A stretch of 64,000 nucleotides of DNA. Origin: Nocardioides antri. GTDB taxonomy: Bacteria > Actinomycetota > Actinomycetes > Propionibacteriales > Nocardioidaceae. Location: assembly GCF_008373765.1 (NCBI RefSeq), contig NZ_VUJW01000010.1, positions 124,001 to 188,000 of the forward strand. The letters are read 5' to 3'. The notes beneath the pieces were generated by a model. It was not told the DNA's origin, made no database searches, and saw only the letters and a program-made list of their open reading frames with translations. This document shows positions 49,053-60,306 of the stretch, piece after piece (the first letter of the stretch is position 1; every line of letters starts with the position of its first letter). A program made the translations under genes and the position numbers.

Positions 49053-49517
49053 GTGACGGACCACCACTACGCCCTCGGGCTCACCTGGCAGGGCAACCGC
49101 GGCACCGGCACCAGCGGCTACCGCGACTACAGCCGCGACTGCGTGCTCACGGCGGACGGCAAGCCGGACCTGCTCGGGTCGGCGGACGTCCCGTTCCGCG
49201 GCGACGGCAGCCGGTGGAACCCCGAGGAGCTCCTCCTCGCGGCGCTGTCGCAGTGCCACCTGCTGTCCTACCTGCACTCGGCGGTCAACCACGGCATCGT
49301 CGTCACGGCGTACGACGACGCGCCGGTCGGCACGATGAGCCAGGTCGGGCAGGGCGGCCGCTTCACCTCGGTCGTGCTGCGACCGCGGGTCACCATCGCC
49401 GACCCCGCCCAGCTCGACCTCGCGCGGGAGATCCACCGCGAGGCGAGCGAGAACTGCTTCATCGCCGCCTCGGTGAGCTTCCCGGTCACCCACGAGCCGG
49501 AGATCCTGGTCGCCTGA
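49053..49517 (+). CDS. OsmC-family peroxiredoxin-like protein
   Basis: A 154-residue OsmC-fold protein, which reduces organic hydroperoxides with two cysteines. They are in ALSQCHLLSYL (about residue 71) and SENCFIAASV (about 134). GTG 49053 has GAGACT at 49041-49046, six bases upstream, so it may have its own leaderless start as well as being read from the thrC-cysO transcript 14 bases upstream. Confidence 0.9.
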   Translation: MTDHHYALGLTWQGNRGTGTSGYRDYSRDCVLTADGKPDLLGSADVPFRGDGSRWNPEELLLAALSQCHLLSYLHSAVNHGIVVTAYDDAPVGTMSQVGQGGRFTSVVLRPRVTIADPAQLDLAREIHREASENCFIAASVSFPVTHEPEILVA

Positions 49518-49575
49518 CACCGGCGCGCCATCGCACTGCCACCGCCGGTTCAGGTTCCTCTGATTGACAGGCGCC

Positions 49576-50397
49576 ATGATGCGCAAGCGCACGGTGGCCG
49601 GAGCGGCGGTCGTCCTCGCCGGCCTCGGCGTCACCGCCGGCGGCGGCCGGGAGCTGCTGCGCCGGCAGGCGGCGATCGCTCGCCGCCGGATCGGAAAACC
49701 GCTGGGTGAGGACGCGATCGACGCCGACAAGGTCTGGAAGAAGACATACGGCGACCCGCTGCGACTCCTGCTCCTCGGCGACTCCATCGCGGCCGGGCTC
49801 GGCGCCGAGCGACGCAAGGACACGCTCGGGGCGCGGGTCGCCCGCGGGCTGGCCAAGGAGCTGCACCGATCCGTCGACCTCCGCACCGCCGCCGTCGTGG
49901 GCTCGGAGTCGTCGGCGCTCGCGGGACAGCTCGACGGGCTTCCGGCGTCGTACCGCCCCGATGTCGCGATCATCGTCATCGGCGGCAACGACGTCACCCA
50001 CCGGGTGCCGGTCGGCGAGTCGGTGCGGCACCTCGAGGACGCGATCACCCGCCTGCGCGTCCTCGGCGCGGTGGTCGTCGTCGGGACCTGCCCGGACCTC
50101 GGCGCGCTGCGCGAAGTCCCCCAGCCGCTCCGTGCCCTCGGCTCGCGGATGTCACGGCAGCTCGCGATCGCCCAGCGGGACGCCGCGGTCCGCAGCGGCG
50201 CGCACGCGGTCGCCCTCGCCACCATCGTCGGGCCGTTCTTCATCACGAACCCCGACGAGATGTTCAGCCTCGACCGGTTCCACCCCAGCGCGCTGGGCTA
50301 CAAGCGCACGGCGAAGGCCTTCGTCCCGTCGGTGCTCACCGCCCTCGGGCTGCGCGACGACGTCCCGTTCGGCCACCACCTCCCGCGTCCTGCCTAG
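49576..50397 (+). CDS. SGNH/GDSL-family hydrolase
   Basis: Esterase/lipase-like hydrolase of about 273 residues. A hydrophobic N-terminal stretch (6-25) suggests a membrane anchor or export signal. SGNH blocks: LLLLGDSIAAGLGAE (block I, catalytic Ser), AIIVIGGNDVTH (block III) and DRFHPSALGYKR (block V, catalytic Asp/His). ATG 49576 is used, ATG 49579 next to it is equal. Substrate unknown, possibly a lipid or acyl-sugar at the envelope. Confidence 0.85.
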   Translation: MMRKRTVAGAAVVLAGLGVTAGGGRELLRRQAAIARRRIGKPLGEDAIDADKVWKKTYGDPLRLLLLGDSIAAGLGAERRKDTLGARVARGLAKELHRSVDLRTAAVVGSESSALAGQLDGLPASYRPDVAIIVIGGNDVTHRVPVGESVRHLEDAITRLRVLGAVVVVGTCPDLGALREVPQPLRALGSRMSRQLAIAQRDAAVRSGAHAVALATIVGPFFITNPDEMFSLDRFHPSALGYKRTAKAFVPSVLTALGLRDDVPFGHHLPRPA

Positions 50398-50400
50398 GAT
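50395..50400 (+). promoter_or_regulatory. -10 box for the ATP-grasp gene
   Basis: TAGGAT overlaps the SGNH stop codon and ends seven bases before ATG 50408, fitting a leaderless transcript. Confidence 0.5.
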
Positions 50401-50407
50401 CGCCCGC

Positions 50408-53099
<2,692 letters not shown>

Positions 53100-53151
53100 G
53101 CCCAGCGAAGAAGCATCGGCTCAGCTGAGTCCGACCGTTTCGTCAGCATCA

Positions 53152-53187
53152 CCACAGGGCCTCTCGCTCCGGCGAGGGGCCCTGTGG
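53152..53187 (+). terminator. groEL terminator
   Basis: A 16-bp stem with one mismatch (CCACAGGGCC...GGCCCTGTGG) and a TCCG loop. Confidence 0.85.
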
Positions 53188-53199
53188 CATGTTCGACGC

Positions 53200-53259
53200 A
53201 TCGTCACCGGTCTGCTGCTCGCTGCCGGTGCCGGGCGGCGCATGGGGTTGCCGAAGGCT
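53200..53259 (+). pseudogene. Remnant of a MobA-like nucleotidyltransferase
   Basis: Twenty codons directly after the groEL terminator read LLLAAGAGRRMGLPKA in frame, the N-terminal nucleotide-binding loop of the MobA/MocA-type NTP transferase family (usually LxLAAGxGxRMGxPK). No start codon is in place and the family's remaining 170 or more residues are absent; the following sequence loses similarity at once and runs into the converging BatC-like gene. It looks like the stub of a deleted gene. Confidence 0.6.
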
Positions 53260-53295
53260 TGGTCGACACCTACCTCTGCGACCGGTGATCGCCGC

Positions 53296-54024
53296 TCACC
53301 AGTTGTACTCGGAGTAGTCGCGCTCGCGGTCTGCCTCCTCGTCGTCGTGCTCCTGCTCCTCCTCGATCGCTTCCTCGTTGCGCTCCTCGAGCCGACGCTC
53401 CTTGCGCTCCTGCTCGCGTTGCTCCTGGCGCTCCTCCGGTGTTTGCGGCTGGTTCGGTGGCTGGTTCTCCTGCTCCTGCTGCTCCTGCTGTTGCTGCTGC
53501 TTGGCCCGCAGCCGCTGGTCGACGGTGGCGGCGTCCTCGGTCTGGGCCTCGCCGCCGCCGGCATCGGTGGGGCAGTCGCCCTCGGCCAGGGTGTCGATGC
53601 CGGCCTGCCAGTGGCGGGTGGCCTGGTCGGCGTCGCCCTCCTCCGCGGCGAGGTCACCGAGGGTCTCGTGCGCCAGCGCCTCGTTGATCCGGACCGTGCA
53701 CTCCTCCTCGACCGGCACGTCCTCGAGCGCGCGGACGTAGAGGTCGATCGCGCCCTCCAGGTCGCCGTCGGCGTGCCGCGAGGCACCCTCGTCGAAGGAG
53801 GCGATCCACGTCTCGAACCAGTTGAGGGAGCCGTTCGCCGCGAACTCGTCGGCCGCGGCGACGAAGTCGCCGGCGTCGAACTGGGTGCGGCCGTCGCCGT
53901 CGTGGGACAGCATCGTCATCACCTTGACTGCGAACGCCAGGGCCACCAGCGCCGGCAGCAGGCCGGCGAGCACGAGGACCATCCGCAGCCGGGCCCTCGT
54001 CGGTCGAGCCGGTCGAGACCTCAC
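53296..54024 (-). CDS. TPR-like membrane-anchored protein, BatC-like
   Basis: A 242-residue protein. One hydrophobic segment (about residues 15-40) is followed by TPR-like helices (FDAGDFVAAADEFAANGSLNWFETW and RHADGDLEGAIDLYVRALEDV, EALAHETLGDLAAEEGDADQATRHW), then a low-complexity Gln/Glu/Arg tail ending SEYNW. This is the BatC pattern. GTG 54024 overlaps the upstream VWA gene stop (GTGA, 54021-54024). Last gene of the Bat-like cluster. A near copy of repeat B covers the start region. Confidence 0.75.
   Translation of the reverse strand: MRSRPARPTRARLRMVLVLAGLLPALVALAFAVKVMTMLSHDGDGRTQFDAGDFVAAADEFAANGSLNWFETWIASFDEGASRHADGDLEGAIDLYVRALEDVPVEEECTVRINEALAHETLGDLAAEEGDADQATRHWQAGIDTLAEGDCPTDAGGGEAQTEDAATVDQRLRAKQQQQQEQQEQENQPPNQPQTPEERQEQREQERKERRLEERNEEAIEEEQEHDDEEADRERDYSEYNW
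54001..54020. repeat. Near copy of repeat B at the BatC-like gene start
   Basis: CGGTCGAGCCGGTCGAGACC matches the repeat B unit with one central change. It encodes the basic N-terminal residues SRPARPTR. Confidence 0.45.
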
Positions 54025-54926
54025 GTGACCTCCCGGCGTGGCTGGAGCACGGTGTGGGACGTCCAGAGCGCGCGCCACCACGTGCGCAGCTCGAGCAGCA
54101 CCAGGCCGAGCAGGACCAGCCCGAAGAGCCAGGTCAGGTCGTGCTTCGCCGGGGCGCCGTCGCCCTCCTCGAAGGCGTACGTCGCCTCGAAGTCCTCCGC
54201 GACGGCACCCATGCCGCCGGGCTCGGTGCGGTGGGCGTAGTCGATGCCGAGCTCGTCGGCGATCGCCTGGAGGTTGTTCTCGTCGATCCTCGAGATCGCG
54301 TCCTCGCCGCGGTCCTGGTCGTAGACGTAGCCGTCCTCGGTCGAGAGGTCGGCCGCCTGCGGCATCTTCGCGCCGTCCTCGGTGCCGTAGCCGAGGACGA
54401 TGCCGCCGTCGACCAGGTCCTCGAGCTCCTCGTAGGAGCGCTGTTCGCCGTCGGCGGTGTTCTCGCCGTCGCCGACGAAGACCACCATCCGGCGCCGTTC
54501 GGGATACTGCGCGTCGGCGCGCTCGAGGACCTCCCGCATCGCGTCGAGCGGCCGGTCGGCCATCGAGCCGCTGCCGTCGAAGGGTCCCTCCAGCCGGAGC
54601 GTCTCGACCGCGGTGGCGAACGTCGTCCCGTCGCTGGTGAACGGCAGCTCGAGCGCGACGTCGCTGCCGTAGGTCAGCAGCGAGAACCGGGCCCCCGGCA
54701 GCGCCTCGCTGAGGTCGGCCAGGTCCTGCTGGGCGCCGTGGATCCGCGGGCCGCCCTGGTGGTCGAGCGCCGCCATCGACCGGGTCCGGTCGACGACGAC
54801 GAGGACCTCGATGTCGGCCGCCTGGCTGGGGGCCGCTCGGGTCCCGAACCCGGGCTGCAGCAGCACCACCACGAGGACGACGAGGATCGCCGCCCGGCGG
54901 ACGAGGGTGAGGACGGCGGGGGTCAT
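54021..54926 (-). CDS. VWA-domain membrane protein, BatB-like, degenerate MIDAS
   Basis: A 301-residue protein with an N-terminal transmembrane helix (about 10-28), a von Willebrand A domain, and a C-terminal helix (about 270-285) before a basic tail. The metal-ion motif is DRTRS (VVVDRTRSM) rather than the usual DxSxS, and TDG-like VGDGENT replaces the last element, so metal binding may be weak. Its ATG overlaps the stop of the upstream VWA gene, and its stop overlaps the next start. Role within Bat-type complexes is not established. Confidence 0.8.
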   Translation of the reverse strand: MTPAVLTLVRRAAILVVLVVVLLQPGFGTRAAPSQAADIEVLVVVDRTRSMAALDHQGGPRIHGAQQDLADLSEALPGARFSLLTYGSDVALELPFTSDGTTFATAVETLRLEGPFDGSGSMADRPLDAMREVLERADAQYPERRRMVVFVGDGENTADGEQRSYEELEDLVDGGIVLGYGTEDGAKMPQAADLSTEDGYVYDQDRGEDAISRIDENNLQAIADELGIDYAHRTEPGGMGAVAEDFEATYAFEEGDGAPAKHDLTWLFGLVLLGLVLLELRTWWRALWTSHTVLQPRREVT

Positions 54927-55993
54927 CGTCCCGACCTCCGCCCGGCCATCGAGATCAGGCCCTGCAGCGCCCACACCAGCACCAGGAGCGCCACCCCGAT
55001 CCCCGCGAGGACCTGCCCCGCGCGCGGCTCGTCGAGCGTCTGGACCAGCGGCGGCCGCTCGATCTTCGCGGCCTCGAGCTCGTCGATCTCCTCGACGACG
55101 TCCTCGGCCGACCCCCCGGTGCCGAGCTGGGCGAAGGTCCCGCCGGTCACCGACGCGGCGGCCTGGAGGCCGTCGATGTCGCCGTCCGTGTCGGGCTCGC
55201 CCGGGTTCGCGATCACGTGGACGACGACGTCGTCCTCGGCGGCGTACGCGCCGGCCTCCTCGAGGTCGTAGACGCCGCGCCCGCGCTGCTCGCCGTCGGT
55301 CGCGAGGATCAGCGCGCGGCCTCGGTCCTCGTCGAGGCGGTCGAACCGCTGGACGCAGGAGACGAGGCCGTCGGCGACCAGCGAGGACTGGTACTGCCGC
55401 TCCTCGCTCCACGTGCCGGCGGTGTAGTCGTCGAACTCCTCGCTCGGGTAGACCTCGCTCCAGCTCGCGAACGCGTCCTCCGCCTCGTCGAGCCGGTCGA
55501 GGACGAACGCGTAGTCGTCGGTGAGCGGGAACTTCGTGATCGCGGCGTTGTTCCACACCGTCAGCCCGATCCGCTCGCCCTCGAGTTCCTCGACGATGTG
55601 GCGGAGCTCCTGCACGACGTCGACGTTCCACGGCGCCGTCGACCCGGAGGCGTCGAGGCAGAGCATGATGTCGCGCGCCACCTCGTCGCGGTCGATCACC
55701 TGGGTCTCCTGCACCCGGCCGCCGAGGACGATGCCGCCGACGCAGGCGACGAGGGCGGCGACCGAGCCGAAGCCGCCCAGCAGCTGCCGCTGCTGCACCA
55801 GGGCGCGGTAGCGGGGGAGGGAGCGGAGCCGCGCGGTGTGGGCGACGTACGCCGCCCCGGCCGGCCGCCGTCGCCGCCAGGTGCGCACCCACGCCACCAG
55901 CAGCCCGACCAGGAGCAGGGTGAGCAGGACGACGAGCCACGGCCACCGGAGCTCGGTGCCGCTGGTGACCCAGGTGGTCCGGATCAGCTCCAC
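54923..55993 (-). CDS. VWA-domain membrane protein, BatA-like
   Basis: A 356-residue protein with hydrophobic helices near the N-terminus (18-38 and about 75-92) and at the C-terminus (about 330-350). Its VWA domain has the canonical DASGS metal site (IMLCLDASGSTAPW) and ALILATDGEQ. GTG 55993 starts inside the upstream gene's last ten bases. Its stop overlaps the next gene's ATG. Second of two VWA proteins in the cluster. Confidence 0.83.
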   Translation of the reverse strand: MELIRTTWVTSGTELRWPWLVVLLTLLLVGLLVAWVRTWRRRRPAGAAYVAHTARLRSLPRYRALVQQRQLLGGFGSVAALVACVGGIVLGGRVQETQVIDRDEVARDIMLCLDASGSTAPWNVDVVQELRHIVEELEGERIGLTVWNNAAITKFPLTDDYAFVLDRLDEAEDAFASWSEVYPSEEFDDYTAGTWSEERQYQSSLVADGLVSCVQRFDRLDEDRGRALILATDGEQRGRGVYDLEEAGAYAAEDDVVVHVIANPGEPDTDGDIDGLQAAASVTGGTFAQLGTGGSAEDVVEEIDELEAAKIERPPLVQTLDEPRAGQVLAGIGVALLVLVWALQGLISMAGRRSGR

Positions 55994-56487
55994 GACGCCA
56001 CCAGCCCTCGGGCCTGGGCGACCGCGTCGTCGAACCGCTCCCGTGCCTGGCCGGCGTCGTCGGGGGCGAACTCCGGCGGGTACATGAGTGCGATGGCGTC
56101 GACGAGCGGTCGCGGCGCCTGGCGCCGGAAGTCGGCGAGCGTCATCGTCGGCGCCGGCAGCGTGCTGACCGCGGCGACGTAGGAGCGGACCGTCTCGCTG
56201 AGCTGCTGGTGACCGACCCGCGCCGACAGCTGGCCGGACCGGACCTCCGCCTCGATGCGCTCGATCCGGTCGAGGTGGAGCCGCCGCGCGGATGGCACGT
56301 CGGCGCGGCTCCACGAGACGGCCGGGGCCGGCGCGCGGTCGCGGGTCAGCCAGATCACGGCGAGGTAGTAGGCCGCCACCAGCACCAGACCGAGCAGGGC
56401 GAGCCACAGCCACCGGTCGGCGTAGGCCACCGGACCGTTGAACTCCTCCTGGAGCTCGGCCGGCGCGAGGCTAGCGATGGCGGGCAT
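55984..56487 (-). CDS. Membrane protein of the MoxR/Bat cluster
   Basis: A 167-residue protein with one transmembrane helix (about 26-45) and a helical cytosolic part with RRLHLDRIERIEAEVRSGQLSARVGHQQLSETVRSYVA. It occupies the position of the BatD/DUF4381-like membrane component between the DUF58 and VWA genes. It overlaps the DUF58 gene by 17 bases and the next VWA gene by ten. Function unknown. Confidence 0.75.
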   Translation of the reverse strand: MPAIASLAPAELQEEFNGPVAYADRWLWLALLGLVLVAAYYLAVIWLTRDRAPAPAVSWSRADVPSARRLHLDRIERIEAEVRSGQLSARVGHQQLSETVRSYVAAVSTLPAPTMTLADFRRQAPRPLVDAIALMYPPEFAPDDAGQARERFDDAVAQARGLVASWS

Positions 56488-57361
56488 GGCGGTGCCTCTC
56501 GAGCACGCGGAACACCGCGCGGATCGCCGACTCGGTGTCGCGCACCCGCTCGTGGACCACCGCGAGCTGGTCGAGCCGGCGGCGCAGCTGCGACTCCTCG
56601 CCCGCGACGAGCGCGGCGTACTCCTCCTGGAGCCGGACGTCGCCGCGCAGCCAGGACGGCACCTCGGTCGCCACGTCGACGTCGACCAGGCGGCGCGGGG
56701 CTCCGGCCGTGATCGTCGGGTCGAGGTCGCCGATGGTCAGGAAGAGCACCTCGTGCTGGGCGGTGAGCCGGCGCAGCGACTCGGCAAGCTCGTCGGAGAC
56801 GTGCGTCTCGTCGGACACCACCACCAGGATCGCCCGCCGGCGGATCGCGCGCGCCACGTAGTCGAGCACCGCGGTCAGGTCGCTGGCGGGCGCGTCCGGG
56901 CTGATGGCGTCGTGGACCAGCCCCAGCAGGCGCTCGAGGTAGAGCTCGCCGTTGTCGGGCGGCCGCACGTGCTGGCGCCGCGCGTCGCCGTACACCAGCG
57001 CGACGAGGTCGCCGTGGCGTACGGCGAGGTAGCCCATCACGCCGGTCACGAAGACGGCGAGGTCGCGCTTGGAGTGCTGCGCGTCGTTCATCGCCGCCAT
57101 GCTGCGGCCGGTCGACACCGCGAGGACGACGGTGTGCTTCCGCTCGGCGACGTAGCGCCGCACCAGCAGCATCCGGCTGCGCGCCGACGCCTTCCAGTCG
57201 ATGTCCTTCACGTCGTCGCCGCGGACGTACTCGCGCAGGTCGTTGAAGTCGATGCCGCGCCCGACCTGGAGCGCGGCGTACTCGCCCTCGAGGAGGCCGC
57301 GCACCTTGCGGTGAGCGTGGATCGAGAGGCGGGTCTTGACCCTGGTCAGGTGAGCCGTCAT
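56471..57361 (-). CDS. DUF58 domain protein (cluster 1)
   Basis: A 296-residue cytosolic protein. The DUF58 core is GRGIDFNDLREYVRGDDVKDIDWKASARSRMLLVRRY, followed by a VWA-like half with VVLAVSTGRSMAA. DUF58 proteins act with MoxR ATPases in protein activation or envelope stress. It lies 13 bases after the MoxR gene and overlaps the next gene by 17 bases. Confidence 0.88.
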   Translation of the reverse strand: MTAHLTRVKTRLSIHAHRKVRGLLEGEYAALQVGRGIDFNDLREYVRGDDVKDIDWKASARSRMLLVRRYVAERKHTVVLAVSTGRSMAAMNDAQHSKRDLAVFVTGVMGYLAVRHGDLVALVYGDARRQHVRPPDNGELYLERLLGLVHDAISPDAPASDLTAVLDYVARAIRRRAILVVVSDETHVSDELAESLRRLTAQHEVLFLTIGDLDPTITAGAPRRLVDVDVATEVPSWLRGDVRLQEEYAALVAGEESQLRRRLDQLAVVHERVRDTESAIRAVFRVLERHRHARHR

Positions 57362-57374
57362 GGTGCGGCTCCCC

Positions 57375-58391
57375 TCATGGCGTCGGCACGGCCCGGAACA
57401 CCGCGTCGATGATGCTCTCGGGCTGCACCCGGTCGGCCAGCGCCTCGAAGCTGAGGTGGAGCCGGTGCCGGAGCACGGCGTGCCGAAGCTCGCGCACGTC
57501 CTCGGGGATCACGTAGTGACGGCCCTGGACGATGGCCATCGCCCGGGCGGCCTGGAAGAACGCGATGCTGCCGCGCGGGCTCGCGCCGATCTCGACGTAG
57601 GCACCGAGCTCGCTGCCGAGCAGCTGGCCGACGTGCCGGGTCGCGCGGACGAGCGTGACGACGTAGCGGCGGATCGCCGGGTCGACGTAGACCCGGCGGA
57701 CCATCGCCTGCAGGTCGATCACGTCGGCGATGGTGGCGACCGGCACGACCTGCTCCGCGTGCTGGCCGAGGGTGCCGTCACCGATCCGGTCGAGCACCAT
57801 CAGCTCGTCGGACTCGTCGGGGTAGTCGACGACCTCCTTGAGCAGGAACCGGTCCATCTGCGCGTGGGGGAGGACGTACGTGCCCTCCTCCTCGATCGGG
57901 TTCTGGGTGGCCAGCACCATGAACGGGCTCGGCAGCGGGTGGATCGTCCCGGCGATCGACGTCTGCCGCTCCTGCATCGCCTCGAGCATCGCGGACTGGG
58001 TCTTGGCGCTGGCCCGGTTGATCTCGTCGAGGAGGACGAAGTGCGCGTGGACCGGCCCGAGCTGGGTCTCGAACTCGTGGCTGCGGGGGTCGTAGACCTG
58101 GGTGCCGATGATGTCGCTCGGCAGCAGGTCGGGCGTGCACTGGATGCGGGAGAACTCGGCGCTCACCGCCTGCGCCAGCGTCGAGGCGGCGAGGGTCTTC
58201 GCCAGGCCGGGCACGCTCTCGAGCAGGACGTGTCCCTCGGAGAGCAGCGTGACCAGGAGGGCGGTTCGGATCCGCTCCTGTCCGACCACCCGGCTCGAGA
58301 ACGCTGCGGAGATCCGGTCGACGGCATCCGTCGCGCGGGCGACGTCGTCCGCGGACAGCGGAGCACTGGGGACGGTCCGGGTGGTGGTCAT
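57375..58391 (-). CDS. MoxR-family AAA+ ATPase (cluster 1)
   Basis: A 338-residue AAA+ chaperone-like ATPase: Walker A ESVPGLAKT (58-66), Walker B FVLLDEINRA, ATQNPIEEEGTYVLPHAQMDRF with the MoxR sensor region, and ASPRGSIAFFQAARA at the C-terminal part. ATG 58391 is preferred to TTG 58400. It starts the Bat-like cluster (MoxR, DUF58, membrane protein, VWA, VWA, TPR-like), all on the minus strand with overlaps. Confidence 0.95.
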   Translation of the reverse strand: MTTTRTVPSAPLSADDVARATDAVDRISAAFSSRVVGQERIRTALLVTLLSEGHVLLESVPGLAKTLAASTLAQAVSAEFSRIQCTPDLLPSDIIGTQVYDPRSHEFETQLGPVHAHFVLLDEINRASAKTQSAMLEAMQERQTSIAGTIHPLPSPFMVLATQNPIEEEGTYVLPHAQMDRFLLKEVVDYPDESDELMVLDRIGDGTLGQHAEQVVPVATIADVIDLQAMVRRVYVDPAIRRYVVTLVRATRHVGQLLGSELGAYVEIGASPRGSIAFFQAARAMAIVQGRHYVIPEDVRELRHAVLRHRLHLSFEALADRVQPESIIDAVFRAVPTP

Positions 58392-58421
58392 CGCGGCCAA
58401 CCTACCCGGGCCGGGTGCGGC

Positions 58422-59252
58422 TCATTCCCGGTTGGCGAGGCGGGACCGGAACTCGTCGTCGCGCCGCAGCCGGGCGAGGTCGCGCTCGCGCCGCTCGGCG
58501 ATGACGGCGGCGAGGACGACCTCCGGGGGAGCGTCGCTCGGAGGGGCCGGAGCGACGTACCTCCGCACCTCGGTGAGCAGGTCGAGGCCGACCCGCTGGC
58601 GGGAGTGCGGGTCGAGGGTGGGGACCCGCCCGAGGTACTGGCGTACGGCGAGCGCGAGCCCCGTCGGCAGCGTCGTCAGGTCCGCGGTGCGGGCCCACTG
58701 CGCGAGCGCCGGCGGCATCGGCGGCGGCAGCGGGAGGCGGAGCGCGACCCGGTCGCGGACGACGTAGGTGCCGGCTGCGAGGTCGCCGAGCCGCTTGCCG
58801 CGCTGGTTGATCAGCACGCAGAAGAAGTAGGGCACGCCGAGGAGGAGGAAGACCTCGATGAACCCGACCAGCGCCCGGACGAGCGCGTGGTGGAAGGTGA
58901 CCGGGCCGGCGTCGTCGCGGACCACGCGCAGCCCGAGGGCGAGCTTGCCGAGCGACCGGCCGCGGGTGAGCGTCTCGAGCAGGGTCGGGAAGACCGCGAA
59001 GGTGACGATCGCCGCCGCCACGCTGGTCAGCTGGACGAGCGCGTCGGACGCGCTGATCGTCGCGATGAGGAGCACGAACAGGCTGGCGAGGAAGATCGCC
59101 ACCGTGACGACGTAGTCGATGAGTCCGGACGCGAGCCGCAGGCCGAGACTGGCCGGCGGCAGGTCGAGCGCGACGCCCTCGCCGGTGACGAGGTCGTCGG
59201 TCGTGACGGTGGCGAACTCCGACACGGAGGGGGCCGGTCCCTGCGTCGACAT
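58422..59252 (-). CDS. RDD-family membrane protein
   Basis: A 276-residue protein with an RDD domain: ASLGLRLASGLIDYVVTVAIF, RGRSLGKLALGLRVVRDD (the RDD motif is here RVVRDD) and a helix pair FIEVFLLLGVPYFFCVLI, then a soluble tail with a Pro-rich and Arg/Glu-rich region. Function unknown; commonly paired with SpoIIM-type proteins in actinobacteria. Divergent from the SpoIIM gene with mirrored TACCCT boxes. TACCCT lies seven bases before its ATG. Confidence 0.87.
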   Translation of the reverse strand: MSTQGPAPSVSEFATVTTDDLVTGEGVALDLPPASLGLRLASGLIDYVVTVAIFLASLFVLLIATISASDALVQLTSVAAAIVTFAVFPTLLETLTRGRSLGKLALGLRVVRDDAGPVTFHHALVRALVGFIEVFLLLGVPYFFCVLINQRGKRLGDLAAGTYVVRDRVALRLPLPPPMPPALAQWARTADLTTLPTGLALAVRQYLGRVPTLDPHSRQRVGLDLLTEVRRYVAPAPPSDAPPEVVLAAVIAERRERDLARLRRDDEFRSRLANRE

Positions 59253-59259
59253 CGCTCAC

Positions 59260-59265
59260 AGGGTA
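59260..59265 (-). promoter_or_regulatory. -10 box for the RDD gene
   Basis: TACCCT on the minus strand ends seven bases before ATG 59252, a leaderless arrangement. Confidence 0.55.
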
Positions 59266-59281
59266 GGCGACGCGAACGCCG

Positions 59282-59287
59282 TACCCT
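59282..59287 (+). promoter_or_regulatory. -10 box for the SpoIIM-like gene
   Basis: TACCCT ends six bases before GTG 59294. The mirrored pair of identical boxes serves the divergent RDD and SpoIIM-like genes within 42 bases. Confidence 0.55.
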
Positions 59288-59293
59288 GTCCCC

Positions 59294-60298
59294 GTGCCGC
59301 GCATCGACCTCGACGCCTACGTCGTCGCCCATGCGCACGAGTGGGCGCGGCTCGAGGAGCTGGTCCGGGTCCGCCGGCCGAGCGGTCCCGAGAGCGACGA
59401 GCTCGTCGACCGCTACCAGCAGGTCGCGACCCAGCTGTCGGTGATCCGTACGTCAGCGCCCGATGCCGAGGTGGTCGCCTACCTGTCCTCGCTGCTCCAC
59501 AAGGCGCGGATCTCGATGCTCGCGGCGCGGGTGCTCAGCTGGCGGGCGGTCGGGCTGTTCTTCACCCACCAGTTCCCGGCCGCGCTCTACCGGCTGCGCT
59601 GGTGGTGGCTGGGCTGCATGGCCGGCAACATCCTCGTCACCGCCGTGCTGATGTGGTGGCTCGTGGACCATCCCGAGGTGGAGCAGACCCTGCTCTCGCC
59701 CGAGGAGGTCGACCGGCTGGTCAACAGCGACTTCGAGAGCTACTACAGCGAGAACCCGGCTCAGGACTTCGCTGCCCGGGTCTGGATCAACAACGCGTGG
59801 GTGAGCGCGCTGGTCCTCGTCTCCGGGATCACCGGAGTCCTCGCGATCTACTTCCTCTTCACGAACGTGCTCAACCTCGCGGTGGTCGGCTCGATCATGA
59901 CCCGCCACGACCGCGCGGACCTGTTCTGGGGGCTGATCCTCCCGCACGGGCTCCTCGAGCTCACCGCGGTCTTCGTCGCCGGCGGGGTCGGGCTGCGGCT
60001 GTTCTGGTCGTGGGTCGAGCCGGGCGGGGTGAGTCGCACCAACGCTCTCGCCCAGGCGGGTCGGATCACCATCACCTGCGCCCTGGGGCTGGCGGCGGTC
60101 CTCTTCGTCAGCGGCATCATCGAGGCGTTCGTGACGCCCTCGCCGCTGCCGACCTGGGCCCGGATCGGCATCGGCGTGCTGGCCGAGGTGGTCTTCTTCC
60201 TCTACGTCTTCATCCTCGGCCGGCAGGCGGTCCGCCAGGGCCACACCGGCGACATCAGCGCCGACCTGCTCGAGGACCGGGTCGCCACCCAGGCCTGA
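59294..60298 (+). CDS. SpoIIM-like membrane protein
   Basis: A 334-residue protein of the stage II sporulation M family, which is widespread in non-sporulating actinobacteria. A cytosolic helical start is followed by about five to six membrane helices (for example 108-125, 180-205, 215-240, 265-285 and 300-320), with the HDRADLFWGLILPHGLLELTAVFVAGGVGL stretch that marks the family. Likely linked to the neighbouring RDD and MoxR/DUF58 genes by conserved neighbourhood. GTG 59294 is leaderless. Confidence 0.88.
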   Translation: MPRIDLDAYVVAHAHEWARLEELVRVRRPSGPESDELVDRYQQVATQLSVIRTSAPDAEVVAYLSSLLHKARISMLAARVLSWRAVGLFFTHQFPAALYRLRWWWLGCMAGNILVTAVLMWWLVDHPEVEQTLLSPEEVDRLVNSDFESYYSENPAQDFAARVWINNAWVSALVLVSGITGVLAIYFLFTNVLNLAVVGSIMTRHDRADLFWGLILPHGLLELTAVFVAGGVGLRLFWSWVEPGGVSRTNALAQAGRITITCALGLAAVLFVSGIIEAFVTPSPLPTWARIGIGVLAEVVFFLYVFILGRQAVRQGHTGDISADLLEDRVATQA

Positions 60299-60306
60299 CC
60301 CCGCCG

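Noticed and set aside
57360-59444. Plus-strand open frame of about 694 codons antisense to MoxR and RDD
   Set aside because: Composition and antisense location mark it as a shadow of the MoxR and RDD genes.
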